From the NCBI GenBank assembly GCA_039636785.1, contig CP144169.1, forward strand, positions 3,596,001 through 3,660,000: a DNA stretch of 64,000 bases, read 5' to 3'. Position numbers and translations under genes: made by a program. The stretch comes from Micrococcaceae bacterium Sec5.7. GTDB lineage: Bacteria; Actinomycetota; Actinomycetes; Actinomycetales; Micrococcaceae. The notes under the pieces are model-generated. The model did not search any database. It was not told the DNA's origin and worked only from the letters and a program-made list of their open reading frames with translations. Shown here piece by piece: positions 8,897 through 16,698 of this stretch (positions are counted from its first letter, which is position 1; each line of letters starts with the position of its first letter).

Positions 8897-8938
8897 CCCG
8901 GCGGTTGAGCGGGCCCGGCGGTTGAGCCGACCGAAACG
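8897..8938 (+). repeat. Intergenic repeat with two CCCGGCGGTTGAGC copies
   Basis: CCCGGCGGTTGAGC occurs at 8897-8910 and 8914-8927, and the second copy runs on into CGACCGAAACG. The second copy resembles, in opposite orientation, the sequence at 18329-18351, so both are probably members of one dispersed intergenic repeat. It lies between the convergent pabC and fetB-like genes. Confidence 0.5.
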
Positions 8939-8974
8939 CCAGGCGGTGGAAATCCATGCGCCTTGCCCACCTCA

Positions 8975-9724
8975 TCACCGGAGGCCCGTTGGCCGCACGC
9001 GGACGGGCGCGAGGAAACCGATGACCATGACCGCCGTGACCGATCCCGCGGCCATGATCGACGCGAGCACCACGATTTGGAAACGCCCTGCTTCCAACGG
9101 CGAAACCCCTCCGAAGATGGCGCCGACGAACGCCCCCGGCAAGGTGACCAGGCCCGTCGTCTTTGTCTGGTCGGTCGAAGGTATCAGGGCGGAATAGACG
9201 GCACTGCGCGCGAGGTCCAGTGTTGACTGCCGCCGCGAAGCGCCCAGGGCGAGCCACCCCTCCACCTGCTCCCACCGTTCGTCGACGGACTCGGTGAACC
9301 GTCTACCGGCCAGAGCAGCGATGGTCATCGAGTTCCCGATCACAATGCCGCCAATAGCCAAGGCATAACGGGGAGTCAACGCAATCGCTCCCGTAACAAA
9401 AACGATGACCAGCGTTACTGCGATGCCCCCCGCCATGGAACCGGCAACCAGTGCGAGATGAGGTCCGCTCCAGCCGATCCGACGCGCAGCAGTCAGTGCG
9501 GCGACCGTGAACATTACCAGGAGCGCCACGGCAACCCATTCCGGGCTTGAGATCACACCGCCGAGAATGAAACTGATGACGGCGAGCTGCGCTGCCCCGC
9601 GAAGGATTGCAGCGGCGGGCGCGAAACTGTTCGGCGCCCGGAAACCCGATAGAACTGTCACCGTCAAGGCCACCAGAAGCCCAACACCAAGCAGGGTCGG
9701 GGCGACGCCGGCAAGTTCCGTCAT
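8975..9724 (-). CDS. FetB/UPF0014-type ABC permease
   Basis: A 249-aa, largely hydrophobic protein with about seven predicted membrane segments. The central stretch ALAIGGIVIGNSMTIAALAG, then LALGASRRQSTLDLARSAV and TTGLVTLPGAFVGAIFGGVS match the UPF0014 family, whose E. coli member FetB works with the ATPase FetA in iron export and oxidative-stress resistance. No ATPase gene adjoins it here, so a partner must be encoded elsewhere or the role differs. ATG 9724 gives the usual family length; no strong ribosome site is visible. Confidence 0.8.
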   Translation of the reverse strand: MTELAGVAPTLLGVGLLVALTVTVLSGFRAPNSFAPAAAILRGAAQLAVISFILGGVISSPEWVAVALLVMFTVAALTAARRIGWSGPHLALVAGSMAGGIAVTLVIVFVTGAIALTPRYALAIGGIVIGNSMTIAALAGRRFTESVDERWEQVEGWLALGASRRQSTLDLARSAVYSALIPSTDQTKTTGLVTLPGAFVGAIFGGVSPLEAGRFQIVVLASIMAAGSVTAVMVIGFLAPVRVRPTGLR

Positions 9725-9865
9725 TAGGCCAGCTTATCGACGGACGGGAAAGTCGTAGGCGAGGACTTCCATGCGGATGCACCGCGGGAAGATTCCCTTT
9801 CCATCCAGGTCCTGATCCCGGCGTTGCCCGCGGACCCCGTTCGATCACCGGCAAGTAAAAAACCT

Positions 9866-9894
9866 TTGACATCATGTCTGCATAGCCATACATT
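9866..9894 (+). promoter_or_regulatory. Sigma-70-type promoter for the DUF4386 gene
   Basis: A perfect -35 box TTGACA (9866-9871), a 17-bp spacer and a -10 box TACATT (9889-9894) lie about 95 bp before the DUF4386 start. This is unusually canonical for this high-GC DNA and sits in an AT-rich patch. Confidence 0.65.
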
Positions 9895-9899
9895 GATTG

Positions 9900-9917
9900 T
9901 GTCAATAATATTTGACA
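9900..9917. promoter_or_regulatory. Candidate operator overlapping the transcription start
   Basis: Perfect inverted repeat TGTCAA-TAATAT-TTGACA. It begins five bases after the -10 box, so it would cover the start site and could bind a repressor. No regulator gene is adjacent. Confidence 0.5.
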
Positions 9918-9989
9918 TTGGAGCCGGCGTCCCTCGAGACGGCGTTCCAGATCACGCGGTTGGTCCGTACCCAGAATCAAGGAGTAGTC

Positions 9990-10700
9990 ATGAAATCACC
10001 CAAGCGGCTGGCAAGAATTGCCGGTGTCCTCTACCTCGCCGTTGCCATCTTTGCTGCCTTCGGAGAATTCCTTGTACGCGCCTCCGTCTACGTGCCCGGT
10101 GACGCTGCTGCCACCGCAGATAGAATTGCGGCCAACCCAGGGCTGATTCGAATCGGCTTCATGGCGGACCTGGCCCAAGTTACGTGTTTCCTGTTCGTTT
10201 CGATGGCTCTCTACCTGCTGCTCAGGCACGTCAGCATCCATGTTGCTCAGGCAATGGTGATCTTCGTTGCCGTCAGCGTGGCGATGCAGTCCGTGAACCT
10301 GGTCCCCTACTTCGCCGCGATGCTGGTCGCCACCGACGCGTCGTACCCATCCGCTCTCGGGGCCGACGGGGCAGACGCCCTCGTGCTGCTCCTGGTCGAC
10401 ATGCACCACTATGGGTTCCTCATCGCGCAGGTCTTCTTCGGCCTCTGGCTGCTGCCGCTGGGCTACCTTGCGTTCAGATCGGGCATGTTTCCGCGAGCAC
10501 TGGGCGTGCTGCTGATGATCGCGTGCTTCAGCTACCTGATCCATCTGCCCTTCATCTTCCTCTGGCCCGGGATTGGATCGGCGCTCACGGGAGTCATCGC
10601 CATACCGGCCGCCACCGGCGAACTCTGGATGGTCTTCTGCCTGCTGATCAGGGGCGTAAAAGTCTCGAAGCAGTCCGAACAAGTTCCCGCCGCGGCCTGA
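9990..10700 (+). CDS. DUF4386 family membrane protein
   Basis: The 236-aa product has six or seven predicted membrane helices. The opening KRLARIAGVLYLAVAIFAA and the mid-protein stretches MVIFVAVSVAMQSVN and HHYGFLIAQVFFGLWLLPLG are typical of DUF4386, a family of unknown function found in bacteria. The start at 9990 is chosen because AAGGAG lies 5 bases upstream; the frame extends to 9912 but that would place the start inside the operator region. It stands alone with its own promoter and palindromic operator, suggesting specific induction. Confidence 0.8.
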   Translation: MKSPKRLARIAGVLYLAVAIFAAFGEFLVRASVYVPGDAAATADRIAANPGLIRIGFMADLAQVTCFLFVSMALYLLLRHVSIHVAQAMVIFVAVSVAMQSVNLVPYFAAMLVATDASYPSALGADGADALVLLLVDMHHYGFLIAQVFFGLWLLPLGYLAFRSGMFPRALGVLLMIACFSYLIHLPFIFLWPGIGSALTGVIAIPAATGELWMVFCLLIRGVKVSKQSEQVPAAA

Positions 10701-10856
10701 CCGCACGGAAGCTGGGGCTCCGGCGGCCCGTGTATTCACCTGTGGCGGGTAATCCTCTGCTTCAGGGGCAGCCCTTCCTCGCCAGCCCCTGACTCTTACG
10801 GCCACCGACCCATAGTGGGATAGTTAGTTGACTTCGCAGACGGGAGACCTTTCACC

Positions 10857-11336
10857 ATGGCTGGAAACTATGTAGCTACTTCGATGATCACCATCGATGC
10901 GCCAACAAGTCGCGTGTGGTCCGTCCTCACGGACCATGACGCAATCGAGGAGTTCATGTTCGGGACCGATGTCGTGACCGACTGGGCCATAGGAGGACCC
11001 ATCGTCTGGCGCGGCGTCTGGGAAGGCAAGAATTACGAGGACAAGGGCACAGTCCTCGAGTTCGAACCCGGACGGCGGCTCGTGAACACGCATTTCAGTC
11101 CGCTCAGCGGCCAGGAGGACACGCCCGAGAACTACCACACGCTGACGTGGACACTCGAGGACGACGCCGGCAAGACGGACCTGACGCTGTCGCAGGACAA
11201 CAACGCGACGACTGAAGAAGCCGCGCATTCGAAGGGCATGTGGGACCAGCTCGTAGAAGGCGTGAAGTCGATCGCCGAGCGAGAATCTGGAACACAACCG
11301 CCGGATCAAACGGATTCCCGACCCAGCGCAGGCTGA
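10857..11336 (+). CDS. SRPBCC (AHSA1-like) domain protein
   Basis: A 159-aa START/SRPBCC-fold protein. The opening ATSMITIDAPTSRVWSVLTD, the GGPIVWRGVWEGK segment and the C-terminal helix with MWDQLVEGVKSIAERE fit the AHSA1-like group, which binds small hydrophobic ligands; its specific role is unknown. A GGGAG site lies upstream of the ATG. The C-terminal ~15 residues are polar and probably disordered. It is a single gene, convergent with a lipoprotein gene. Confidence 0.82.
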   Translation: MAGNYVATSMITIDAPTSRVWSVLTDHDAIEEFMFGTDVVTDWAIGGPIVWRGVWEGKNYEDKGTVLEFEPGRRLVNTHFSPLSGQEDTPENYHTLTWTLEDDAGKTDLTLSQDNNATTEEAAHSKGMWDQLVEGVKSIAERESGTQPPDQTDSRPSAG

Positions 11337-11403
11337 ACAGCCGCTTCCGCATCAGCGTCCACGTGGATTGTGGTTGCTTGTCAAGGTGATCGCACCACCT
11401 CTG

Positions 11404-11427
11404 GCGGGGTGAATCACCTCACCCCGC
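11404..11427. terminator. Bidirectional hairpin between convergent genes
   Basis: GCGGGGTGA (11404-11412) and TCACCCCGC (11419-11427) form a perfect 9-bp stem with a 6-base loop. It lies after the SRPBCC gene and overlaps the stop codon of the opposing lipoprotein gene. No T-run follows. Confidence 0.55.
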
Positions 11428-11934
11428 TGCCGCTGGCGCAATTGTCAGCGGCTGCATGCGCTGTGCACATGACACCAACGCCGGAACGACGCCGGCCCTG
11501 CCGGGTGCCGCACGGTTGTTCCGGCCCGCATCGTCGCACCAGTCCAGACCGTGCGGCTCCGCGGTGACCGCCGCCTCGCCGGGAGCCGCACCGGCCGGAA
11601 CGTTGAAGACAAAACGGAACCCGCCGGCGTCGTTCATGGGAGCAAGCTCCTGCAGGATCCTTGTGCCGTTCGCGCTGTACACGGTCACCTGGATCTGCGC
11701 GTTTGCGCCGTAACGCGGATCGCAGGTTGCGTCCGCCGCAGCGACCGTCACCTTGTCGCCGGGCTTCGCCGAGGACGGATCCACTGAATATTCAGGCGGC
11801 ATGCAAGGAGGCGGGCCGAACGGGGGCCCGCCGGAACATCCGGCAACGCTCGGAACAAACAGTGCCGCAAGAGCCGCAGCAACAGCCGGCTTCAGGCAGC
11901 GGACTCCAAGGCAGTTCCTGAATCTGGTCCCCAT
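11419..11934 (-). CDS. Putative lipoprotein of unknown function
   Basis: The product is 171 aa with a basic N terminus, a hydrophobic stretch (AVAAALAALFVPS) and a lipobox VAGC, so it is probably lipidated and anchored outside the membrane. The mature part starts with a Gly/Pro-rich linker and continues as a beta-rich domain (SVDPSSAKPGDKVTVAAADA, IQVTVYSANGTRILQEL, VPAGAAPGEAAVTAE) that looks like an Ig-like or Big-type fold. Four Cys in the mature part could form disulfides. ATG 11934 is preferred over an upstream TTG because it places the signal sequence correctly. Confidence 0.65.
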   Translation of the reverse strand: MGTRFRNCLGVRCLKPAVAAALAALFVPSVAGCSGGPPFGPPPCMPPEYSVDPSSAKPGDKVTVAAADATCDPRYGANAQIQVTVYSANGTRILQELAPMNDAGGFRFVFNVPAGAAPGEAAVTAEPHGLDWCDDAGRNNRAAPGRAGVVPALVSCAQRMQPLTIAPAAAG

Positions 11935-12007
11935 CCACCCATTGTCGCCGCGCAAACGGGGAACGGACGGGCCGCACCCGCTTTGTGCCCGGATCGTTGT
12001 CAGTCCG

Positions 12008-13042
12008 CTACTCCTCCACGCTCTCCCCCGCCAGCCGGATGTGGTTTTCAGCCAGCCACACCGGATTAAATGCCTTACTCAGGTAGTTGCTGCCGGCGTC
12101 GGGGGCTATGGCCACCACCACGGAACCGTGCGGTGCGGCGAGCGCCACCCGGACAGCCGCGGCCACCGACAGTCCCGATGACGGCCCCAATGACAGGCCC
12201 TCCTCGTTCAGCAGCCGGTGCACCGTCGTGTAAACCTCATCATTGGGAATGCGCAGGAAACGGTCCACCATGCCGCGGTCAAAAATTTTGGGCCACTCCG
12301 CCTCGGGCCAGGCATTTCCCACACCGTCCACCAGGATCCCGCCCGCATGACCGCCGCTGTAGGTGGAGCCGAACGGGTCCGCGCCGATCACTTCAACATG
12401 CCCGGCCGATTTCTCCTTCAGGTACCGTCCGCACCCGCTGATGGTGCCTCCGGTTCCGATGCCCGCCACAAAATGCGTCACCTTCCCGTCCGTCTGCCGC
12501 CAGATCTCCGGCGCCGTGCTCTGGTAGTGGGCCAGCGGGTTGTCCGGGTTGTCGAACTGCTGCGGCCGCCACGCGCCAGGGATATCCGCCGTGAACCGGG
12601 CCGCCACGGCACGCGCGTTCTCCGGGGATTCCGACGGCGCGTCCCAGTCCGTCAGCACCACCCTCGCCCCATAGCGGTGCAGGGCGGCGAGCTTCTCGCT
12701 GGAAATCGTGTCGCCCGTAACCACCACCACCGGGTGCCCCGTCAGCGCGCCGATCAGCGCCAGGCCGATTCCCGTATTCCCCGACGTACTTTCGACAATC
12801 GTGGCGCCGGGCCGCAGCACCCCGCTGCGTTCGGCGGCCCGCACCATGCTGAGCGCCGTCCGGTCCTTGATTGACCCGCCCGGGTTGTCCGACTCCAGCT
12901 TCACGTAAATGGTGCTGCCCAGCCCTTTGCTGAGGACCTCAAGCGGCGCCAGCGGCGTGTTGCCCACCTGCGCCAGCACGGCCTCCGCGTCCGCCGTAAC
13001 ATCCACTTCCGGAGCCGTGTGCCTGCCTGTCACGATGCTCAT
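12008..13042 (-). CDS. Cysteine-synthase / CBS-like PLP enzyme
   Basis: A 344-aa fold-type II PLP enzyme. Lys59 in DNPGGSIKDR binds PLP, TSGNTGIGLA forms the substrate loop, GIGTGGTISG binds the PLP phosphate and GPSSGLSVAAA closes the site. It lacks the C-terminal CBS regulatory domains. The sequence is of the O-acetylserine sulfhydrylase / cystathionine beta-synthase type; which reaction it catalyses cannot be fixed. Its ATG overlaps the ammonia-lyase-like gene stop (ATGA), so it is the third gene of a tight operon with a flavin monooxygenase, which suggests it captures or transfers sulfur or an amino-acid fragment released by the operon. Confidence 0.85.
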   Translation of the reverse strand: MSIVTGRHTAPEVDVTADAEAVLAQVGNTPLAPLEVLSKGLGSTIYVKLESDNPGGSIKDRTALSMVRAAERSGVLRPGATIVESTSGNTGIGLALIGALTGHPVVVVTGDTISSEKLAALHRYGARVVLTDWDAPSESPENARAVAARFTADIPGAWRPQQFDNPDNPLAHYQSTAPEIWRQTDGKVTHFVAGIGTGGTISGCGRYLKEKSAGHVEVIGADPFGSTYSGGHAGGILVDGVGNAWPEAEWPKIFDRGMVDRFLRIPNDEVYTTVHRLLNEEGLSLGPSSGLSVAAAVRVALAAPHGSVVVAIAPDAGSNYLSKAFNPVWLAENHIRLAGESVEE

Positions 13043-14697
13043 GATTCCCCTCCTGCAAGATCGCTGCCGTGCGGCCCATCCGGCGTCAGTTCCGGCAGCT
13101 CCGCCAGAACTGTGCGCAGTTCAGTCCGCGCCCGCTCCACGAGCGCTGCCGCGGGCAGCCGTTCGGCCAGCAGTTTCGCCAGATGCACGACGACGGCGCC
13201 AGCCCCCGTGCCGGGCGGCCGCACCTTTGCACCGGACCCGGCGGATTCGCCGGACCAGCAGGAGTCCGCTGCCTTCTTCGCTTCCGCCAGCAGATACGCG
13301 GCGGTCAGCGCCTCGATGGTGAGGAGCTTCTCAGCCGCTTCCGCTGAGCGTTCCAGCTGTTGCAGGGCCAGCGGCGCCAGGGTTGAGTGGTCTTCCACAT
13401 CAGCCGACAGCGTGGGCGCCCCAAGCGTGGCGGGCGCCGCGAGGAACTTCAGTTCGGAGAGCAGCCCCGCTGCCGAATACCACAGCAGACCGGGCAGTTC
13501 CTCGGACTCCAGCGCCTCCGGGTGCCGGCCGGCGATGCCCCTTGCTGCCTCGAGGTTGCCTTGCCGGATCAGGCGCTGCGGCGGGTAGAGCTTGGCGATC
13601 CTGCGTTCGCTGCTGATGCCCACGTGGGCGAGTCCCAGACGCAGCGCCTCAAATGCCAGGGCCAGCTGCAGCGGCTGGAAGTTGCCGCCGGACACCATCA
13701 GACCGGACTCAAGATCGGTCAGCGGGTTGTCGCCACGGCCGTTGAGCTCCACCGCCAGCGCATCCTCCAGCGCCGAGACCTGCGCCCGGAACGCGCCGTG
13801 GGTCTGCGGCGCAGCCCGGAAGGACAGTGCGTCCTGCACTGAGACCTCCCGGCCGGAATCCTCCAGCCAGCCGCCCCTGAGCAGCCGCCGGACATTGGCC
13901 GCAGACACCCGCTGACCGTCCACCGCCTTGGCCGCCTGCACCGCCGGCGAAAACGGGCTGAGGTTCCCGCCGCCGTCGTACCTTGCCGTCGCTTCGAGCG
14001 ACAGCGCGAGCGCGGTGTCCGCAAGGTCCGCCAGCCGGAGAAGGCGGCCCAGGATCAGGGCCCCGGCGCCGATCGAATAAGAGTTGGCGCTCACCAGCGC
14101 GAGCGCTTCACCGGGCGCCAGCACCAGAGGCCGAAGCCCGGCGTCGGCGAGCACGCGGGCACCGGAAATGAGCGCACCGCCAGGTCCCAGTGCTTGCCCT
14201 TCACCGATCACCACGGCGGCCACCGCTGCCAGCTGCGTCAGGTCTGAGGAGCCCACGGATCCGTCGCGCGGAACGGCCGGGACCACGCCCCGGTTAAGCA
14301 GCTCGACGTAAAAGCGGGCAGTTTCCGGCCTCACTCCCGAGCCGCCGCGGCTGAAGCCGATCAGCCTCGCCAGCATCACGGCCCGGACCTCGGCAGGGCC
14401 CAGCATCTCCCCTATTCCGCTGTGGTGATAGCGGACCACCTGCACCTGGTACGCCAAAAGCGACTCTTCCTCCACAGCGGTATCGCGCCCGGAGCCCAAC
14501 AGGGTGTTGAGTCCGTACACTCTGTGGCCGGTGTCAATGGCGTTCTGCACCACTTCGCGGGAACGTCCGATGAGCTCAAGGGCCTCCGCGCTCAAGGCCA
14601 CCCCGGCAGATGGATCCGCCGCAGCCTCAGCGACGTCACGGGCGCGGACCTGTGCCGTGCCGATCAGGAATATCTTGGGTGCGCGGACACCGGCCAT
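13039..14697 (-). CDS. HAL/PAL-fold ammonia-lyase-like protein without canonical MIO triad
   Basis: The 552-aa product has the overall sequence of the histidine/phenylalanine ammonia-lyase family (VYGLNTLLG, IGFSRGGSGVRPETA, ADVEDHSTLAP). The Ala-Ser-Gly that cyclises into the MIO cofactor is absent: the loop reads DGSVGSSDLTQLA, giving Ser150-Ser151-Asp152 with one residue fewer than in HAL. The Asn of the usual LxNGT motif is Ser203, and the usual Tyr of the QDxYSxR motif is Leu291. The DNA reads cleanly, with no frameshift. Either it has a different chemistry or is a non-catalytic relative. It sits between, and overlaps or nearly abuts, the monooxygenase and cysteine-synthase-like genes. 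Confidence 0.85.
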   Translation of the reverse strand: MAGVRAPKIFLIGTAQVRARDVAEAAADPSAGVALSAEALELIGRSREVVQNAIDTGHRVYGLNTLLGSGRDTAVEEESLLAYQVQVVRYHHSGIGEMLGPAEVRAVMLARLIGFSRGGSGVRPETARFYVELLNRGVVPAVPRDGSVGSSDLTQLAAVAAVVIGEGQALGPGGALISGARVLADAGLRPLVLAPGEALALVSANSYSIGAGALILGRLLRLADLADTALALSLEATARYDGGGNLSPFSPAVQAAKAVDGQRVSAANVRRLLRGGWLEDSGREVSVQDALSFRAAPQTHGAFRAQVSALEDALAVELNGRGDNPLTDLESGLMVSGGNFQPLQLALAFEALRLGLAHVGISSERRIAKLYPPQRLIRQGNLEAARGIAGRHPEALESEELPGLLWYSAAGLLSELKFLAAPATLGAPTLSADVEDHSTLAPLALQQLERSAEAAEKLLTIEALTAAYLLAEAKKAADSCWSGESAGSGAKVRPPGTGAGAVVVHLAKLLAERLPAAALVERARTELRTVLAELPELTPDGPHGSDLAGGES

Positions 14698-14699
14698 GG

Positions 14700-16037
14700 C
14701 TAGAAGTCCAGCAGGTTCTGGCGGAAGCCGCCGTTCCCGTAACTCGTCCTCAACAGCTTGCGCCGGCGGAGCACCGGCGTCAGCCTGTCCAGCACGCCGT
14801 GCACGGTGGCAGGATCCACAAAACCGGAGAAGAGGAAGCCGTCACCGCCCACGTGGGCGCCGGTTTCCTCCAGATAGTCGGCGACTTCCTCGGCTGTGCC
14901 GATGATGCTGTCCCCCGCGCCGCCGCTGCGTGCCTGCAGGATTTCCCGCAGGGTGGAACCGGGAGGGGCGGCCTTGGCAAAGTGCTCCAGGGTGCCCCGG
15001 TTGCTGTTGGTGCTGAGCTCCGGGAGCGGTGTGTCGAGATCGAACTGTTTGAAGTCGATCACCGACAGGTAGGACATGGAGTTCAGTTGGCTGTCGATGT
15101 CCCGCTGGGTCAGTTCCTTCCGCGCAGCCCGAAGCTCGTCGGCTTCGGCGCGCGAGCCCACCACGGTGGGCTTGAGAACAAAAAGGACTTTGACGTCGTC
15201 CGGGTTCCTTCCCGCTTTGGCCGCTTCGGCCCGGATCGAATCGCGGTAGGCCTTCATGCCGTCGGCGCCGCGGGCCAGGGCGATCGCGACGTCGGCATTC
15301 CCGCCCGCAAACGCCTTGCCTCGGGGTGACGCACCGGCCTGCACCAGCACCGGCTCTTCGGGCAAGGGCGCCGTATTCAGGGGCCCGCGGACCTTGAAGA
15401 ACTCGCCGTTGTGGTTGATGGGGTGCACTTTGCTGTGGTCCGCGAAGATCCCGGCCTCGGCGTCCTCCCTGATGGCGTCCGGCTCCCAGCTCCGCCAGAG
15501 CTTGCGGACCACATCCACAAACTCCTCGGCCTTTTCATAGCGGAGATCGTGCTCGATCTGCTGGTCCAGGCCGTAGTTCTGCGCGGCGAGGTCGCTGCCC
15601 GAGGTCACCACGTTCCAGCCCAGTTGCCGGTGGGAAAAGTGCTGCAACGTGGCCAGCAGCCGGGCCGCGGTGAAGGGCGGGTAGAACGACGCGCTGACAG
15701 TGGGGACGATGCCCAGATGCTCGGTGGCGGACAGCAGATACGGCACCAGTGCCAGCGGATCGTGCTTCGGCGCGAAGGACGCCTGAGCCAGCGAAACCTC
15801 GGAGGTGCCGCCGTAGGTGTCCGGCACCGTGAGTGAATCCTCGATGATGAACAGGTCAAGTCCGGACCGCTCAAACGCCCGCACCGCGTCCTGGTACAGC
15901 GCGGGTTTCTTCCAGTCGTAGCCGATCCCGTAGCCGGGCGTACCCCAGCCCTGGACCCCGAATCCGTGTCCCACAAACCATCCAAAATGCAGCATGGGAC
16001 CGGATTTGGGGGTACGCGGCCTCTTCGAATCGATCAC
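14700..16037 (-). CDS. NtaA/SnaA/DszA-type flavin-dependent monooxygenase
   Basis: A 445-aa LLM-class (luciferase-like) monooxygenase that would use reduced FMN from a separate reductase. The typical order is seen: HFGWFVGHGFG, IIEDSLTVPDTY, ASFAPKHDPLALVPYL, TVSASFYPPFTAARLLATLQ, RQLGWNVVTSGSD, then VLVQAGASPRGKAFA. Relatives oxidise nitrilotriacetate, EDTA, dibenzothiophene sulfone and S-substituted cysteines, so many release sulfur or amine fragments. It starts at GTG 16037 with AGG six bases upstream and ends two bases before the ammonia-lyase-like gene, making it the first gene of that operon. Confidence 0.88.
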   Translation of the reverse strand: MIDSKRPRTPKSGPMLHFGWFVGHGFGVQGWGTPGYGIGYDWKKPALYQDAVRAFERSGLDLFIIEDSLTVPDTYGGTSEVSLAQASFAPKHDPLALVPYLLSATEHLGIVPTVSASFYPPFTAARLLATLQHFSHRQLGWNVVTSGSDLAAQNYGLDQQIEHDLRYEKAEEFVDVVRKLWRSWEPDAIREDAEAGIFADHSKVHPINHNGEFFKVRGPLNTAPLPEEPVLVQAGASPRGKAFAGGNADVAIALARGADGMKAYRDSIRAEAAKAGRNPDDVKVLFVLKPTVVGSRAEADELRAARKELTQRDIDSQLNSMSYLSVIDFKQFDLDTPLPELSTNSNRGTLEHFAKAAPPGSTLREILQARSGGAGDSIIGTAEEVADYLEETGAHVGGDGFLFSGFVDPATVHGVLDRLTPVLRRRKLLRTSYGNGGFRQNLLDF

Positions 16038-16113
16038 AATTGCCTGATTTCATCCGGCGTTACGGTGCTTCATCTCCCGTCATTATCCCCCCGGCCACGG
16101 CGTTTGTAACTGC

Positions 16114-16174
16114 AACGCGGGGTCACTTACGGCCCATTGAGGGGCTCGGGATGGGCCGTAGGTGACCCCGCGTT
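16114..16174. repeat. 61-bp palindromic element, copy 1
   Basis: Arms at 16114-16137 and 16151-16174 are 24 bp with a single mismatch and a 13-base loop. The outer half of each arm is AACGCGGGGTCAC / GTGACCCCGCGTT. A second copy with the same arm and loop lengths is at 19665-19725. An outer TGCAACGC / GCGTTGCA pair (16111-16118, 16181-16188) also brackets this copy. It lies in the divergent region between the monooxygenase operon and the SAM riboswitch. Confidence 0.85.
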
Positions 16175-16249
16175 GGAGTCGCGTTGCAAGGATGAGCGTT
16201 ACGCAACATGACGAAGGCGGCGGTGCGGGCCGCCGCTGCAAGTGTTACG

Positions 16250-16345
16250 TTTTTGGGGAGTAATGAGAACCGGCGCCAAGCCCTGACTGGCCGGTCGGCA
16301 ACCCTCCCTTTCGCGGCGGGGTGCCTCAGGTGAATACTCGGCATA
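16250..16345 (+). promoter_or_regulatory. SAM-IV-clan riboswitch upstream of metZ operon
   Basis: The leader contains the conserved core CAAGCCCTGACTGGCCGG, CGGCAACCCTCC, GCGGCGGGGTGCC and CAGGTGAATACTC in the right order for SAM-I/SAM-IV riboswitches, and GAGTA (16258-16262) can pair with TACTC (16335-16339) as the closing P1 stem. It should bind S-adenosylmethionine and switch off the DUF1737-rhodanese-metZ operon. SAM-IV is favoured over SAM-I by the actinobacterial setting. The 3' pseudoknot may extend to about 16370. Confidence 0.88.
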
Positions 16346-16386
16346 TCGACCATTCGAGCTGCAAGCGTGAGAGAAGGAGATCCGTC

Positions 16387-16698
16387 ATGTCTGACGCGCC
16401 CGCCCCGGAGTCCCAAGGACCCGCCTCCGCAGGGGATAAACCTGCCACCGGGGAAAAACTGTCGTACCGCCTGATCACAGGCACGGACGACCGCATATTC
16501 TGCGAGCGTATTTCAGCCGCCCTGGCCGAAGGCTACGTACTGCACGGCAGCCCTGCTGCGACGTTCAACGGCACCAGCGTGATCGTGGCGCAGGCCATCG
16601 TCCTTCCGGCTGCAATCGCCAGCGCGGATGCCGCCGTCGCCACGGCCGTGGACGATCTGGAAAACGACGACGAGTTCGACGGCGAGGGCCACGCATGA
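16387..16698 (+). CDS. DUF1737 small protein, first gene of metZ operon
   Basis: A 103-aa protein. The first ~35 residues are Pro/Ala-rich and probably disordered; the rest (YRLITGTDDRIFCERISAAL, GYVLHGSPAATFNG, VIVAQAIVLP) matches DUF1737, a small domain of unknown function. The C terminus is acidic. AAGGAG lies 8 bases before ATG 16387; the longer frame would start in the riboswitch. Its stop overlaps the rhodanese start (ATGA), and both follow the SAM riboswitch, so a role in sulfur or methionine metabolism is likely by context only. Confidence 0.85.
   Translation: MSDAPAPESQGPASAGDKPATGEKLSYRLITGTDDRIFCERISAALAEGYVLHGSPAATFNGTSVIVAQAIVLPAAIASADAAVATAVDDLENDDEFDGEGHA

Noticed and set aside
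13039..14697. Calling the lyase-like gene hutH, PAL or ergothionase
   Set aside because: The MIO triad and two catalytic residues are missing, and no histidine-degradation or thiourocanate genes are nearby.
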